64,000 nucleotides of DNA from Embleya scabrispora DSM 41855 (GTDB lineage Bacteria > Actinomycetota > Actinomycetes > Streptomycetales > Streptomycetaceae). The DNA lies in contig NZ_KB889561.1 in NCBI RefSeq assembly GCF_000372745.1, forward strand, positions 167,287 through 231,286, in the 5' to 3' direction. Shown in pieces: positions 1-10,071 of this stretch. The position numbers and the translations under genes are program-made. Within the stretch, counting starts at the first letter, position 1, and every line of letters starts with the position of its first letter. Under the pieces are notes generated by a model. It made no database searches. It was not told where the DNA came from and saw nothing but the letters and a program-made list of their open reading frames with translations.

Positions 1-76
1 CAGGTCACGTGCCCCGCCGTGGCCGGACGGTCGGCGAGGTGCGTACCCCGGCCAGTCGACCGGAAGGCGGGCACCC

Positions 77-2890
77 ATGACTGCCGACCCGTTCCGCGTC
101 CTCCGCATCGAGGACATGCTTCTTCTGCATGTCGAGGTGATCAACCTCCGGCGCGAGGGGGCGCGGCTGGTCCGCGAGGACCCCGCCGTGCCGGCGCTGG
201 TGCTGCTCCACCTGCCCTCCCAGCACGTCAACGAGAGCGTGCTGTCCGGCGGGCAGTTCCCGGAAACCGTGGCGGCCTTCGCGGCGGGGACGAGCACGTT
301 GGTGTTCCTGCTCCCGGACGGGCAGGACGGCATCGACCTGACCATCGAAGCTCTGCTGGACTGGAACCGACTGACCCCGTCGATCGCCCCGGCCGGCCGG
401 CCGCTGGACGACCCGAACGAACCGACCGTAATCGGCGGACTCCCGCGCACCGCCGTCGAGTTCCCCACCCGCCTGCTGCTGGGCCATGACCACGACGGTT
501 CGCCGTTCGCGTGGTCGGAGCCACTGGCCGAACCGGCCGTGCTCGACGGGCGAGCCGAACTGTGGCACGTCGAACTGTCCGGCGACAACGGCGGGCCCGT
601 GCACCTGAAGGCGTTCTCCGTGGTGTCCGGACGCCCCCACCGCACCGGGATGCCACTGGACGGGATCATGCTCAGCGAGCTGATCGTTCGCTCCAGCCTC
701 GACCAGTTCCTCGACGTGGACGGGACTTCGCTGCGCCGCCCCCTGCTGGCCGACCGGTTCATGCTCACGCCGCTGGGCGCGACGGTGCGCATCAACGGAT
801 CCTGGCCCGTCGCGCCTGACTTCCTCGGGCTGAGTCTGACCGGCTACGAGCACATCGCGTCGCTCGGGCGCGACGAGTTCGTGCACACAGTGCGGCACGG
901 CTTCCTCAGCAGCGGGCACCCGGCGTCCCTCATCGAGATCACCAAGCGCTTCTACGACGACCCCGGCGACGGCTCCTCGGTCGCCTACCTGCGCAAGGAA
1001 GCGCACATCGTGGTGGACCGAGCCGAGGTCACCTACGGTGCGGAGGCGGGCTACGACCGGCACCAGGGACGGCAGCTGCCGTTCCGGTCGATACGGCTCA
1101 CCGACTCGGTCACTCCCGTGATCGATCTCGGGGCGGGTGCGTTCTGGGTGACCGTCGGCGGCGTGCCGTTGCCGTTCCACGCCACCGCGACCGATGCCGA
1201 GGGCCGGCACATCAGCATGGACATGCCGCTGGTGTTCGCCTCCGCCGACGCGCTCGACCGGATGGCGGGGGTCTACAACGATCCGGCCACCACCGACCGG
1301 ACAAACCTGGGGCTGGGCGGACAGACGGTCGCCCTGGCCGAGAATCCGAGCGCCGACGGCAGTACCGGCATGCCCGTGACCTCGGCGCGCTTCGCCCTGG
1401 AGTCGGCCTCCGGGCACCCGGCGGGCGTACTTCCCGCCATGGTCGACGCGGTGGCGCGCGTGCCCGCGGTCGAGCAACTCACCGGCCTGGCCACCGACAC
1501 CGCGGTGCGGTTGCACGATGCCTACCTCGAACAGGGTCTGGACGGCCAGCCGACCGGCGCGTTCCTGCATCTGGTCGACGCGTTGCCGATGGCCCTTTCC
1601 GCCGAGAAGGCGGGGGGACTGGCGAAACCCAGCACGGCCGTCCAGGCCGTCACCACCCGCGCGGGATTGCTCGCGCCGCAATTCCTCGGCGCGGCGGGCG
1701 ATGCGGTGGGCGTCGACTCGGCGACATTGGCGCAGATCTTCGGCGGCACGAAACTGCTGGGCCCCATCGACCTGGCCGACCTGCTCGCGAACGTCCCGGC
1801 GACATCCGTCGCGGAGTTGAGGGACCTCGGCGAGGACGAGATCCGCCGCCGACTCGACGGTGTCTCCCAGGAACTGCTGCCGGTACCGCTCATGCGGATC
1901 GCCGACCTGGTCGACAGCGCCGGCTCCGAACTCCGGTATGTATGGAAGCCCCGGCTCAAGAACGACCTGCCGCTGCTGGATCTGGGCGCCGCCGCGCTCG
2001 TCCTCGAAGCGACCACCGTGCGCTCGCCGGACGCCCTGAGCAAGTCCAGCGTGCGCGGCGAACTCAGACGCTTCGCCTTCGTGTTCGCCGACATCGTGCG
2101 GGTCGACTTCGAACGCCTGACGTTCACCGCACGCCCCGGCAGCAAACCGGACGTCACCGCCGCAGGCGTCGCGATCACCTTCGAAAAGGCCCTCGAGTTC
2201 GTCAACCAGCTCCGCGAGGCCCTGCCCGCGGACGGGTTCGGCAGCGGGGCGTTCGTCGACGTGAGCACTTCCGGCGTCACCGCCGGCTATTCACTGACCC
2301 TGCCGACGCTGTCGCTGGGCATGTTCAACCTGAGCAACGTCGCCCTGTCCGCACGCCTGACCATCCCCTTCGACGATCGGCCCGCGCGGTTCCGGTTCGC
2401 CGTTTCCGAGCGGCAGAACCCGTTCAACATCAGCGTGTCGTTGTTCGGCGGCGGCGGCTTCTTCGCCCTCGAAGTGAGCACCCGCGGCATCGAACAGATC
2501 GAGGGCTCGCTGGAGTTCGGCGGCAACGCCTCGCTCGACCTCGGCGTGGCCAGCGGCGGCGTGCACCTGATGGCCGGGATCGCGTTCCAGATGACCGGCG
2601 ACTCGGTCACGCTCACCGGTTACCTGCGCTGCGGCGGCTACCTGTCCGTACTGGGCATCGTCAGCATCACGGTCGAGTTCTACCTGGCCCTGACCTACCA
2701 CAAGGACAACGGCATCTGCGAGGTGGTCGGCCAGGGCAGCATCACCGTCAGCGTCCGGGTCGCGTTCTTCAGCAAATCCGTGAGCCTCGCGCTGGAGCGC
2801 CGCTTCGCCGGTTCCGCGGGCGACCCCTCGTTCGCGGACTGCATGGATCCGGACGACTGGGACGAGTACTGCCTGGCCTTCGCCTCGTGA
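77..2890 (+). CDS. Uncharacterised large protein, 937 aa
   Basis: I do not recognise a domain. The ATG has a good ribosome site (GGAAGG) 9-10 bases upstream. There is no signal peptide and no membrane segment. The N-terminal 400 residues look like mixed alpha/beta soluble protein. Residues about 440-640 are helical. From about 640 onward the chain alternates hydrophobic and small residues and is glycine-rich (for example SLFGGGGFFALEV), suggesting a long beta-sheet or beta-solenoid. The tail carries several Asp and Cys residues (FADCMDPDDWDEYCLAF). The next gene starts 83 bases downstream on the same strand and is also a giant unknown, so the two probably act together. The operon may extend left of the window. 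A role in a large extracellular or particle-like assembly is possible but nothing in the sequence proves it. Confidence 0.75.
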   Translation: MTADPFRVLRIEDMLLLHVEVINLRREGARLVREDPAVPALVLLHLPSQHVNESVLSGGQFPETVAAFAAGTSTLVFLLPDGQDGIDLTIEALLDWNRLTPSIAPAGRPLDDPNEPTVIGGLPRTAVEFPTRLLLGHDHDGSPFAWSEPLAEPAVLDGRAELWHVELSGDNGGPVHLKAFSVVSGRPHRTGMPLDGIMLSELIVRSSLDQFLDVDGTSLRRPLLADRFMLTPLGATVRINGSWPVAPDFLGLSLTGYEHIASLGRDEFVHTVRHGFLSSGHPASLIEITKRFYDDPGDGSSVAYLRKEAHIVVDRAEVTYGAEAGYDRHQGRQLPFRSIRLTDSVTPVIDLGAGAFWVTVGGVPLPFHATATDAEGRHISMDMPLVFASADALDRMAGVYNDPATTDRTNLGLGGQTVALAENPSADGSTGMPVTSARFALESASGHPAGVLPAMVDAVARVPAVEQLTGLATDTAVRLHDAYLEQGLDGQPTGAFLHLVDALPMALSAEKAGGLAKPSTAVQAVTTRAGLLAPQFLGAAGDAVGVDSATLAQIFGGTKLLGPIDLADLLANVPATSVAELRDLGEDEIRRRLDGVSQELLPVPLMRIADLVDSAGSELRYVWKPRLKNDLPLLDLGAAALVLEATTVRSPDALSKSSVRGELRRFAFVFADIVRVDFERLTFTARPGSKPDVTAAGVAITFEKALEFVNQLREALPADGFGSGAFVDVSTSGVTAGYSLTLPTLSLGMFNLSNVALSARLTIPFDDRPARFRFAVSERQNPFNISVSLFGGGGFFALEVSTRGIEQIEGSLEFGGNASLDLGVASGGVHLMAGIAFQMTGDSVTLTGYLRCGGYLSVLGIVSITVEFYLALTYHKDNGICEVVGQGSITVSVRVAFFSKSVSLALERRFAGSAGDPSFADCMDPDDWDEYCLAFAS

Positions 2891-2973
2891 ACCCTCGCCG
2901 CGGTCACCCCGATCCATCGCGTCCACCCGATCCGAGTCGCACCCTCGGGTGACCTCGCCAGGAAGGCAGGCCC

Positions 2974-5900
2974 ATGACGACCGCACAGCACATCCAGTGG
3001 ATCGCCCTGCCGGCCGGCCTGTCCCCCGACGGCACGCAGGCGCGCCTGTCGGTATTCGTGGCACCTCGGCTGGCGAGCGACGGACCCGGCACACTCGCGG
3101 CGTTCCCGGACTTCCTGGACTGGCCGGCGCGGATGGCCGGCGCGACGTTCGCGCTCACCCTCGGGGACGAGTCCGGTGTCCCCGACGGCGAGACTCCGCT
3201 CGTACCGCTCACGCGGACCGGGCAGCCGGCCGACTCCGCGCTGTGGCAACTGTTCTTCCCCGCCGGCACCCCGGTGGACGAGTTCGAGTTCGACGACCAC
3301 CGGCAGAGCACCATGGTGACCTATCCGGCCCGCGAACTCGCCGACACCACCCGCCGGTCGTTCGCGAGCAGCGCGGCCGAGTCGCCCGACAGTATGCCTC
3401 CGAGCCAACAGATGAGCACCCTCGCCGGGTTCGCCGCCGCCGGCGACATGCAGGATGCCATGCAGGGCATGCGTGAAAACATCGTCATGCAACTCGCCGC
3501 CGCCGACCGGCAGGTCGCCGACCAACCGGGCGAACTGGTGCGGCCGGAACTGAGCCCGCAGGAGGCGTTCCTCGCCTTCCATGAACCCCAGCCGCAGGTC
3601 CCCGGCCTGGTTGCGGACGGCGGCCCGCACATCGCGCCGCCTCCGGAGGTGCCGCACGTCGACTTCCACCAGTTGTTGTCCTCGCTCGGCGACCACCCCA
3701 AGCTGCTGCGACGCCTGGGACTGGTGCTGGACTTCGTCGCGCCGGTAGGGCTGCTGCCGGGCTCCGGCGGCGAGCTGACCGTCTTCCTCGTACCCGACTG
3801 GGATCCGCTGCTCGGGCCGGACACGTCGCACGACCACGCGGCCGCGACGCGCTACGCCCTGGCCCCGGGCCAGGGCTTCTGTGCCGCCGCGGACGGCAAC
3901 GACGCGTTCGGACCGCCGGCGCGCGGACTCCTGGCCCTGCCGGACGGCGAATACGCCATCGAGCAGGCGGACATCGACGGCATCACCCTCAAACTGCTGG
4001 CCGCCGCCGTGGCGGCCGACACCGACGAGGAGGCCGAGGCCGCGCCGCCGACGGTGCGTACCAAGGGGCTCTCGCTCGTGCTCGGCGACCGCACCCGGCA
4101 CCTGCACGACACCTTCCAGCGGAACGCCGACCGGCAGGACGCGCTCGCCGAGGACACCACCGTGGTCCTCACCGCCGAGGATCTGGTGCGCGGACATCGA
4201 CTGGACATCTTCGACGAGAGTCGGCAGAGATGGTTCTCGCTGCACGAGCGTGAAGTCGCCTACGATCGCGCGGGCAGCCCGGGCGACCACCTGGACACCG
4301 CGTCCGACGAAGGATTCTTCCAGCTCAGCCTGGCCACACCCACCGCCGCGCCGGGCGCCGCGCAACGCGTCCACGTGCACGAACACCTGGTCACCTGGGA
4401 CGGGTGGGCGTTGTCCGCACCGCACCCGGGCAAGGCCGTGGCGAACGGGGACGGCCCCGAGCGCATCCCCAACGCGGCGGCAACGACACTGCCGTTGGAG
4501 ATCGATACCCGGCCCCGACCCGGCTCGCTGCCGCACCTGCGGTTCGGCAGGTCCTACCGGATCCGAATCCGCACGGTGGACCTCGCGGGCAACGGGCCGA
4601 CCCTGGAGGAGGCCGACGGACTCCTGGACCAGGACGTCCTGGTGCTGCCGGCGACGGGCGGTCCGGTCTTCCGCAGGTTCGAGGCGGTCCCCCCGCCGCT
4701 GTTGTTGCCGCGCGTCGAGTTCACCGAAGGGACCTCGGCACACCGGCTGGTGATCCGCAGCACCGCCGAACTGTCCCCGGCGCAGTACGCCGAGACGTTC
4801 AACGCCTCGCCGCCGGTCACCGACGGCACACACCCGCCGTACCACGAGGTCGACGAGCGGCACGTGGTCGCGCCGAAGGCGTCGCTGGACTGCGTCGAGC
4901 GGCACGGCAAGCTCGACGAGGCCATCGGCTCGGGCGACGCCGACGCGCGCCGGCGGTTCTACGCCATCGCATCGCGGGAGAGCGGATCGCTCGACGACGC
5001 GTCCCTGCCCGATGTGGTGTCCGTGACCTATCCGTCGGCGACCCCCGATGCGGCGGAGGGCCACTACGTGCTGTACACGGGCGAGACGATCGACCTGCCG
5101 TATCTGCCCGATCCGCTCGCCGACGGCGTGGTCTTCCACGAACTCCCGGGCATGCCGGAACGCCAGTTGTTCGAGGTGCCGTGGAACGGGGCGGCCTGGC
5201 ATGCGCCGCAATCGATCCGACTGCGCGTCGAGGAGGGCGATGGAGCGCCCGTCTTCGACCCGTCGACCCGGGTGCTGACCGTGCTGCTGCCGAAGGCGAC
5301 GCTGGCGACCGTGCGGGTGTGCTCGCGCGTCAAGGTCAACGAGAAGACCATGGGCATGCTCAAGTGGTGTCGGGACGCGCTCGATCCGGACCGATTCGAA
5401 AGTGTGATGGCCGCCGCCCGCGCCAACCGGCACTGGATGCTGACGCCGTGGCACGCGGTGACGCTCGTTCACGCCGTGCAACGGCCCCTGACCGCACCGC
5501 TGTTGACACTGAGCGACGGACCCGATCGGCTGCCCGGCGCAACCGGTGAACATCTCGTCGGCTCCATGGAGTTGAGCGCGGCGAGCACCGAACGCATCGA
5601 CATGATCGCGTCGTGGCGCGAAAACGTGGACGACCTCGCCATGCCGGGCCCGAGTGTGCTGGAGGTCACCACCCCGGTGTTCCGGCTGCCGCTCGCCGCC
5701 GCCGTCCCGCCGGACCCGGTCGCGAGCGAGGACTCGCCCAGCACCCTCGACGGCGACTCCCTGACGTTCAACACCGTCGTGGCCGAGGAGCTCGCCTTCG
5801 CGGTGGAGCCGGACCAGCCGCCGGGGACACCGGTCCCGGCCAAGTGCGAGTTCGGTGACAACAAACACCGTGACGTGACCTTCACCCCGGTGGCGACCAG

Positions 5901-6882
5901 CCGATTCGGCGACTACTTCCCACCGGAGTTCGCCCGGGACACCGATCGGGAAATGCTCAGCGTGCACGGCGATCCCGTCGAGCACACCGTGCTCAGCAGC
6001 GCCAAACCCGCCGCGCCGCACGTGTCGGGCACCTTCCTCACCCTTGGGATCGAGACCTTCGGCAGCCTGCCGGACGGCCTGTTCAGGCGGCGCCGCGGCG
6101 GGGGCTTCCGGGTCTATCTGTCCCGGCCCTGGTTCTCGTCCGGAGACGGCGAGTTGCTCGCCGTGGTGTTGGGCATCGAAGGGGACGAGCAGCCGCTCCA
6201 GGCACACCCGTTCATCACCCTCATGGGACGCGACCCGATCCGCGGTTCCGCCCCGGTGTTCCTGCCGTCGGCGAGCAACTTCCCCGGCGCATCGACCATG
6301 ACGGACGTGGCGCTGCCCGAGGTCTTCGACGGATTCGCGGTCACCGCGGCCGGGTTCGAGCCCACCTTCGACGGTCCGTCCGGCCGGTGGTACTGCGACA
6401 TCGAGGTCGACACCGGCGACGCCTACTTCCCCTTCCTGCGGCCCGCCCTCGCCCGCCTGCAACAGCGCTCCCTGGAAGGTTTTCAGCTGTCGCAGATCGT
6501 GCTCACCGAGGCCCTGCGGCTGCTGCCCCCACGCACCCTCACCGTCTCCGGCACCGACCCGCTGACCGTGCAACTCACCGGGCCCGCCTACCACGACGAC
6601 AACAGTCCGCCGACCGTGGCGGCCGGCTTCCAGGTACGCGACCCCGACGTCCCCGATCCCGTCCTCGGCTGGCTCGACCTCGACGAGACCGAACTCCTTG
6701 CCGACGACGACACCAGCCTCTTCCCCACCTATTCCGCCGACATCCCGCTCCCCGACCCGCGACCCGACCTCCCTCTGCGCCTTCTGGTCAGCGAAATGGC
6801 CGCCACGCGCTCCGACTTCGCCCTCGACGAGTTCGGTCCGGCGGTGGCAAGCCTGGTGTACGCGGACGCGGTCGACCTGTGA
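2974..6882 (+). CDS. Uncharacterised giant protein, 1302 aa
   Basis: Unknown function. The ATG is preceded by a strong site (AGGAAGGC). The protein starts IQWIALPAGLSPDG and has no signal peptide or transmembrane stretch. It is acidic and beta-rich throughout, with segments that look like immunoglobulin or fibronectin-type strands (for example YRIRIRTVDLAGNGP near residue 530). An alanine/glutamate-rich helical stretch lies near 130-200. No catalytic motif stands out. It is co-directional with the 937-aa unknown upstream and likely co-transcribed. After the TGA stop at 6880-6882 the same frame stays open for another 35 codons up to TAG at 6988-6990 with coding-like codon use. That tail may be a C-terminus lost through a nonsense change, or chance. 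Confidence 0.75.
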   Translation: MTTAQHIQWIALPAGLSPDGTQARLSVFVAPRLASDGPGTLAAFPDFLDWPARMAGATFALTLGDESGVPDGETPLVPLTRTGQPADSALWQLFFPAGTPVDEFEFDDHRQSTMVTYPARELADTTRRSFASSAAESPDSMPPSQQMSTLAGFAAAGDMQDAMQGMRENIVMQLAAADRQVADQPGELVRPELSPQEAFLAFHEPQPQVPGLVADGGPHIAPPPEVPHVDFHQLLSSLGDHPKLLRRLGLVLDFVAPVGLLPGSGGELTVFLVPDWDPLLGPDTSHDHAAATRYALAPGQGFCAAADGNDAFGPPARGLLALPDGEYAIEQADIDGITLKLLAAAVAADTDEEAEAAPPTVRTKGLSLVLGDRTRHLHDTFQRNADRQDALAEDTTVVLTAEDLVRGHRLDIFDESRQRWFSLHEREVAYDRAGSPGDHLDTASDEGFFQLSLATPTAAPGAAQRVHVHEHLVTWDGWALSAPHPGKAVANGDGPERIPNAAATTLPLEIDTRPRPGSLPHLRFGRSYRIRIRTVDLAGNGPTLEEADGLLDQDVLVLPATGGPVFRRFEAVPPPLLLPRVEFTEGTSAHRLVIRSTAELSPAQYAETFNASPPVTDGTHPPYHEVDERHVVAPKASLDCVERHGKLDEAIGSGDADARRRFYAIASRESGSLDDASLPDVVSVTYPSATPDAAEGHYVLYTGETIDLPYLPDPLADGVVFHELPGMPERQLFEVPWNGAAWHAPQSIRLRVEEGDGAPVFDPSTRVLTVLLPKATLATVRVCSRVKVNEKTMGMLKWCRDALDPDRFESVMAAARANRHWMLTPWHAVTLVHAVQRPLTAPLLTLSDGPDRLPGATGEHLVGSMELSAASTERIDMIASWRENVDDLAMPGPSVLEVTTPVFRLPLAAAVPPDPVASEDSPSTLDGDSLTFNTVVAEELAFAVEPDQPPGTPVPAKCEFGDNKHRDVTFTPVATSRFGDYFPPEFARDTDREMLSVHGDPVEHTVLSSAKPAAPHVSGTFLTLGIETFGSLPDGLFRRRRGGGFRVYLSRPWFSSGDGELLAVVLGIEGDEQPLQAHPFITLMGRDPIRGSAPVFLPSASNFPGASTMTDVALPEVFDGFAVTAAGFEPTFDGPSGRWYCDIEVDTGDAYFPFLRPALARLQQRSLEGFQLSQIVLTEALRLLPPRTLTVSGTDPLTVQLTGPAYHDDNSPPTVAAGFQVRDPDVPDPVLGWLDLDETELLADDDTSLFPTYSADIPLPDPRPDLPLRLLVSEMAATRSDFALDEFGPAVASLVYADAVDL

Positions 6883-7208
6883 TCCGCCGCACGGCCGCGC
6901 AACTCCTTTTGTCTATACGGCCGTTGGCAGGTCAACGCCTACCTGGCCACGGGCAGACTGCCCACGACCGATCCGACCGGCGTGAAGTAGCCGACCCACC
7001 GGCCGAGCAGCGGCACCCGACGGGCGTGACCGGGAAACCCCGCTCACGCCCGTCGGCGCGGACCGGGTGCCGGCGTCGATCCGATGCCGGCCGGGGTCGG
7101 GTGGTGTGTGGTGTTCGGTGTGTCGTGGTCCGGCCTCCCCCGAACGGGGGAGAAGCTTCCCCCGGTTCGGGGATCCGCGCGCATCGGGACTCCGGCTTTT
7201 CTTGAGGC
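6883..7208. other. Intergenic stretch, no gene called
   Basis: This gap separates the second giant gene from the peptidase gene. Its first 105 bases continue the upstream reading frame after a TGA (see findings). The remainder is pyrimidine- and guanine-rich, with a GGGGG/CCCCC-type patch around 7137-7165 (CCCCCGAACGGGGGAG, then CCCCCGG) that could fold as a short hairpin. I see no clear promoter. Confidence 0.4.
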
Positions 7209-8639
7209 ATGACGAACGCGATCAACGATCAGGGCCGAGGCGACATCGGTACGGCGCCGCCGGTCCGGTGTGGGCGCGCGATGCGGCGCGGCGGACGCAG
7301 ACTTGCGGTGCTCTCCGTGTTCTCCGTCGTGCTCGGGCTCGTCGGTGCCGGCACGGCGGTCCCGGCCCGGGCACAGGCTGCGGCAACCGGTGCGGTGGCC
7401 GAGGCCGACGAGTCCGACATCCGAGCGCGGATCGAGGCGATCCCGGGCATGCGGGTGCTGGACGAGAAGCCGGTCACGCCGGGCGTCCGATACTTCGACC
7501 TGACCTACCGTCAGCCCAATGACCACCAGCATCCCGAGCGGGGTTCCTTCGAACAGCGGCTCAGCCTTCGGCACGTCTCCACCCGACGGCCGATGGTCCT
7601 GTACACAAGCGGCTACGACCTCGGCGCCGGTCCGAGCTTCCGCTCGGAGCCGACCACCCTGCTGGACGGCAACCAGATCTACACCGAGCAGCGCTACTTC
7701 GGCACGTCCCGCCCCGAACCCGCGGACCTGTCCCACCTGAACATCCGTCAGGCAGCCGCCGATCACCACCGGCTGATCCAGGCCCTCAAACCGATCTACC
7801 GCGGTTCCTGGATATCCACCGGCGGGAGCAAGGGCGGCATGGCCACCGTCTACCACCGGCGTTTCTACCCGAACGACGTCGACGGCAGCGTGGTGTACTC
7901 CGCGCCCAACAACACCGACGACCGCGACGACACCGCATACGACGATTTCCTCACTCGGGTGGGCACTCCCGAGTGCCGGGCCGCTCTGCAAACGGTCCAG
8001 CGCGAAGCGCTCGTGCGACGGGAGGAGATGGTGGTCCGCTACGGGCAATGGGCCCAGGCGAACGGGCAGACCTTCGACACCCTGGGCGGCATCGACAAGG
8101 CGTTCGAACTCGCGGTGCTCCGCCTGCCGATGATGTTCTGGATGTACGCGGGCGAGTCGAAGTGCGCCGATGTGCCCACGCCGGCCACCTCCGCCGACGA
8201 GCTGTACGCGTGGGTCGACGGGATCTCCCGATTCGCGGTCTACACGGACAGCAGTGTCGAGTTCTTCATGCCGTACTTCTACCAACTCGGCACCCAGCTC
8301 GGATACATGCAGGTCGCGACCCCGCATCTGGAGGGTCTGTTGCGCTACCCCGGCATCCAGGAGGTGCGCAGCTACGTGCCTCGGGAGATACCGCTGCGGT
8401 TCGAGCCGGGGGTGATGCGCGACATCGACCGCTGGGTACGGTCGCGGGGCAGCGAAATCCTGTTCGTCTACGGCGAGAACGACCCGGTCCGTGCCGAGCC
8501 GTTCCGGCTGGGCCCGGGCAGCCGTGACGCTCAGGTCCAGGTGGCGCCGCACACAGGCCACGGTGCCAGGATCGCCACCCTCGCGCCCGAGGACGCCGCC
8601 CGGGCGAGCGCCGCGCTGCGGCGGTGGGCCAGGGTGTGA
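7209..8639 (+). CDS. Secreted tripeptidyl aminopeptidase, peptidase family S37
   Basis: Predicted extracellular serine exopeptidase releasing N-terminal peptides. An arginine-rich N-terminus (MRRGGRRLAVLSV, from codon 25) followed by a hydrophobic stretch and a VPARAQA cleavage region forms a signal peptide. The start could therefore also be the ATG at 7279. The nucleophile motif GGSKGG lies near residue 207. A later FVYGENDP and PHTGHGA supply the expected acid and histidine of an alpha/beta-hydrolase triad. The phrase NQIYTEQRYFGTSRP is typical of Streptomyces S37 (PS-10) enzymes. Length about 476 aa suits the family. It stands alone, convergent with the PhoX-like gene. The last codons lie in an 11-bp direct repeat. 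Confidence 0.85.
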   Translation: MTNAINDQGRGDIGTAPPVRCGRAMRRGGRRLAVLSVFSVVLGLVGAGTAVPARAQAAATGAVAEADESDIRARIEAIPGMRVLDEKPVTPGVRYFDLTYRQPNDHQHPERGSFEQRLSLRHVSTRRPMVLYTSGYDLGAGPSFRSEPTTLLDGNQIYTEQRYFGTSRPEPADLSHLNIRQAAADHHRLIQALKPIYRGSWISTGGSKGGMATVYHRRFYPNDVDGSVVYSAPNNTDDRDDTAYDDFLTRVGTPECRAALQTVQREALVRREEMVVRYGQWAQANGQTFDTLGGIDKAFELAVLRLPMMFWMYAGESKCADVPTPATSADELYAWVDGISRFAVYTDSSVEFFMPYFYQLGTQLGYMQVATPHLEGLLRYPGIQEVRSYVPREIPLRFEPGVMRDIDRWVRSRGSEILFVYGENDPVRAEPFRLGPGSRDAQVQVAPHTGHGARIATLAPEDAARASAALRRWARV

Positions 8640-8653
8640 TCCGGGTGTGATCC
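8632..8653. repeat. 11-bp tandem duplication over the stop codon
   Basis: GGGTGTGATCC occurs twice back to back. It duplicates the stop region of the peptidase gene. Probably replication slippage with no effect on the protein. Confidence 0.7.
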
Positions 8654-8837
8654 ACCTGCCCGAAACGCGTCCCGGGCGTGGGTGTCCGGACCCGTCGGAG
8701 AAGCCGGATGCCGGGGCCGTTCGAAATCGCGTACGCGTGACCGAACACCCCGGCTCCGCCTGCTGTCCCCGCCGACCTCGGCGCCTGCACCCGAACCGTC
8801 GGGGCCCGTCCCACCCGGGCCACGGCGCGGTGTGGCG

Positions 8838-10007
8838 TCAGGCCGCGTCGCGGAAGGCGCCCGTCACCTCGAAGGTCACGCCGGCCGCCGGGGAGTCGGA
8901 GGTGCCGCGCTGGGAGGAGAAGTACAGTCGCCGCCCGTCCGGGGAGAACGCCGGGCCGGTGATCTCGGAGCCGTCGTGGCCGGTCACCTGGAGGAACGGC
9001 GCGACCGTGTCGTCCGGCGTGATCAGGCAGATCTGCATGTCGCCACCGTCCTCGGCGACGAACAGGTCGCCGTTGGGCCGCCCGGTGATGTTGTCCACGC
9101 CGGTCAGGGGCGCGGACCCGGCGGGCACCAGGTCGTCGTCGTAGGCGATGTCCAGGACGCTCGATGCCGCGTCGTACACCCACACCCGGTTGTCGCCCTT
9201 GGTGGTGAACCACACTCGCCCGTCCCGGTGGTGCGCGCCCTCGCCCCCCTTGAAGCGGCGCGCCTCCGCGACCTGGTTGCGCGTCCCGGTCAGCCAGTCA
9301 CCGGGGCGTGGCACGGTCCGCCAGGTCACCGGCCCGGTCACCGGTGCGGCCGGGGCGCACAGCACGTCGAGGCGTCCGCGCGCGAGGTCGCCCCACGTGT
9401 CGGGCGTGAATCGATAGAAGCATCCGTCGGGCTCGTCCTCGGTCAGGTAGATCACCCGCCGGTCCGGGTCGGCCGCGGCGGCCTCGTGCTTGAAGCGCCC
9501 CATGGCGTCGCGCTTGACGGCTCCGGTGCGGCCGTACGGGTCGGTCTCCCACACCCGACCGAACGCGATCTCCTCGCACGAGAGCCACGTACCCCAGGGC
9601 GTGGCCCCACCCGCACAGTTCAGATTCGAGCCACCGAGGATGGAATAGGCACCGCCGATGCTCCCGTCCGCGGCGAAGCGCAACGCGGACACTCCGCCCA
9701 CCAGCGGGAGTTCGGAGTTGGAGACGTAGATCCATCCGGCTCCGTCGCGGAAGCACGCTCCGCCGTCCGGGGCGCCGTGCCACAGGTGCGTGGTGCCCGC
9801 AACGAACCGCCCGCTGCGCGCCACCACGCGCGAGGTGAACCCGGCGGGCAAGCGCACGCCGTTGGCGTCCGGCGCCGACAGCGCGCCGTAGGGCCCGCTT
9901 CCGGGCTGCGCGGGTCCCGCGTGCGCGACGGACGCCCACAGTGACCCGCCGAGCACCAGTCCGCCCGTGCCGACGGCGGTACCTCGCAGGAATGTACGCC
10001 GGTCCAT
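8838..10007 (-). CDS. PhoX-like (DUF839) Tat-secreted protein
   Basis: Likely a secreted phosphatase-like or beta-propeller protein of the PhoX/DUF839 family. The chosen ATG at 10007 follows AAGGGAG and puts the twin-arginine motif DRRTFLRG at residue 2, followed by a hydrophobic stretch and an AHA cleavage site. An upstream in-frame start would only add 13 residues. Family signatures are the iron/calcium-site type segments CAGGATPWGTWLSCEE near 130 and YLTEDEPDGCFYRF near 190, then HHRDGRVWFTTKGDN. The length (389 aa) is shorter than full PhoX (about 650 aa), so the precise activity is uncertain. It is transcribed away from its neighbour, with a small inverted repeat in the upstream region. 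Confidence 0.8.
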   Translation of the reverse strand: MDRRTFLRGTAVGTGGLVLGGSLWASVAHAGPAQPGSGPYGALSAPDANGVRLPAGFTSRVVARSGRFVAGTTHLWHGAPDGGACFRDGAGWIYVSNSELPLVGGVSALRFAADGSIGGAYSILGGSNLNCAGGATPWGTWLSCEEIAFGRVWETDPYGRTGAVKRDAMGRFKHEAAAADPDRRVIYLTEDEPDGCFYRFTPDTWGDLARGRLDVLCAPAAPVTGPVTWRTVPRPGDWLTGTRNQVAEARRFKGGEGAHHRDGRVWFTTKGDNRVWVYDAASSVLDIAYDDDLVPAGSAPLTGVDNITGRPNGDLFVAEDGGDMQICLITPDDTVAPFLQVTGHDGSEITGPAFSPDGRRLYFSSQRGTSDSPAAGVTFEVTGAFRDAA

Positions 10008-10059
10008 GTCGTACTCCCTTCTCGACGACGGCCGGAACCGCCGCACGCGACCCGAGCGT

Positions 10060-10071
10060 TACCAATCGGTA
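10060..10071. promoter_or_regulatory. Small inverted repeat upstream of the PhoX-like gene
   Basis: TACC-AATC-GGTA is a perfect 4-bp inverted repeat about 55 bases before the start codon. It is in a plausible operator or promoter place but is too short to be sure. Confidence 0.25.

Noticed and set aside
2695..6594. Very long open frame on the minus strand
   Set aside because: It is antisense to the 1302-aa gene and reads as Arg/Gly-rich low-complexity sequence. The plus-strand gene has a proper ribosome site and normal protein composition.
6879..7205. GTG overlapping the stop of the giant gene, 108 codons
   Set aside because: The GTGA overlap looks attractive, but the product is Arg/Pro/Gly-rich with no protein-like pattern and runs into the next gene's upstream region.
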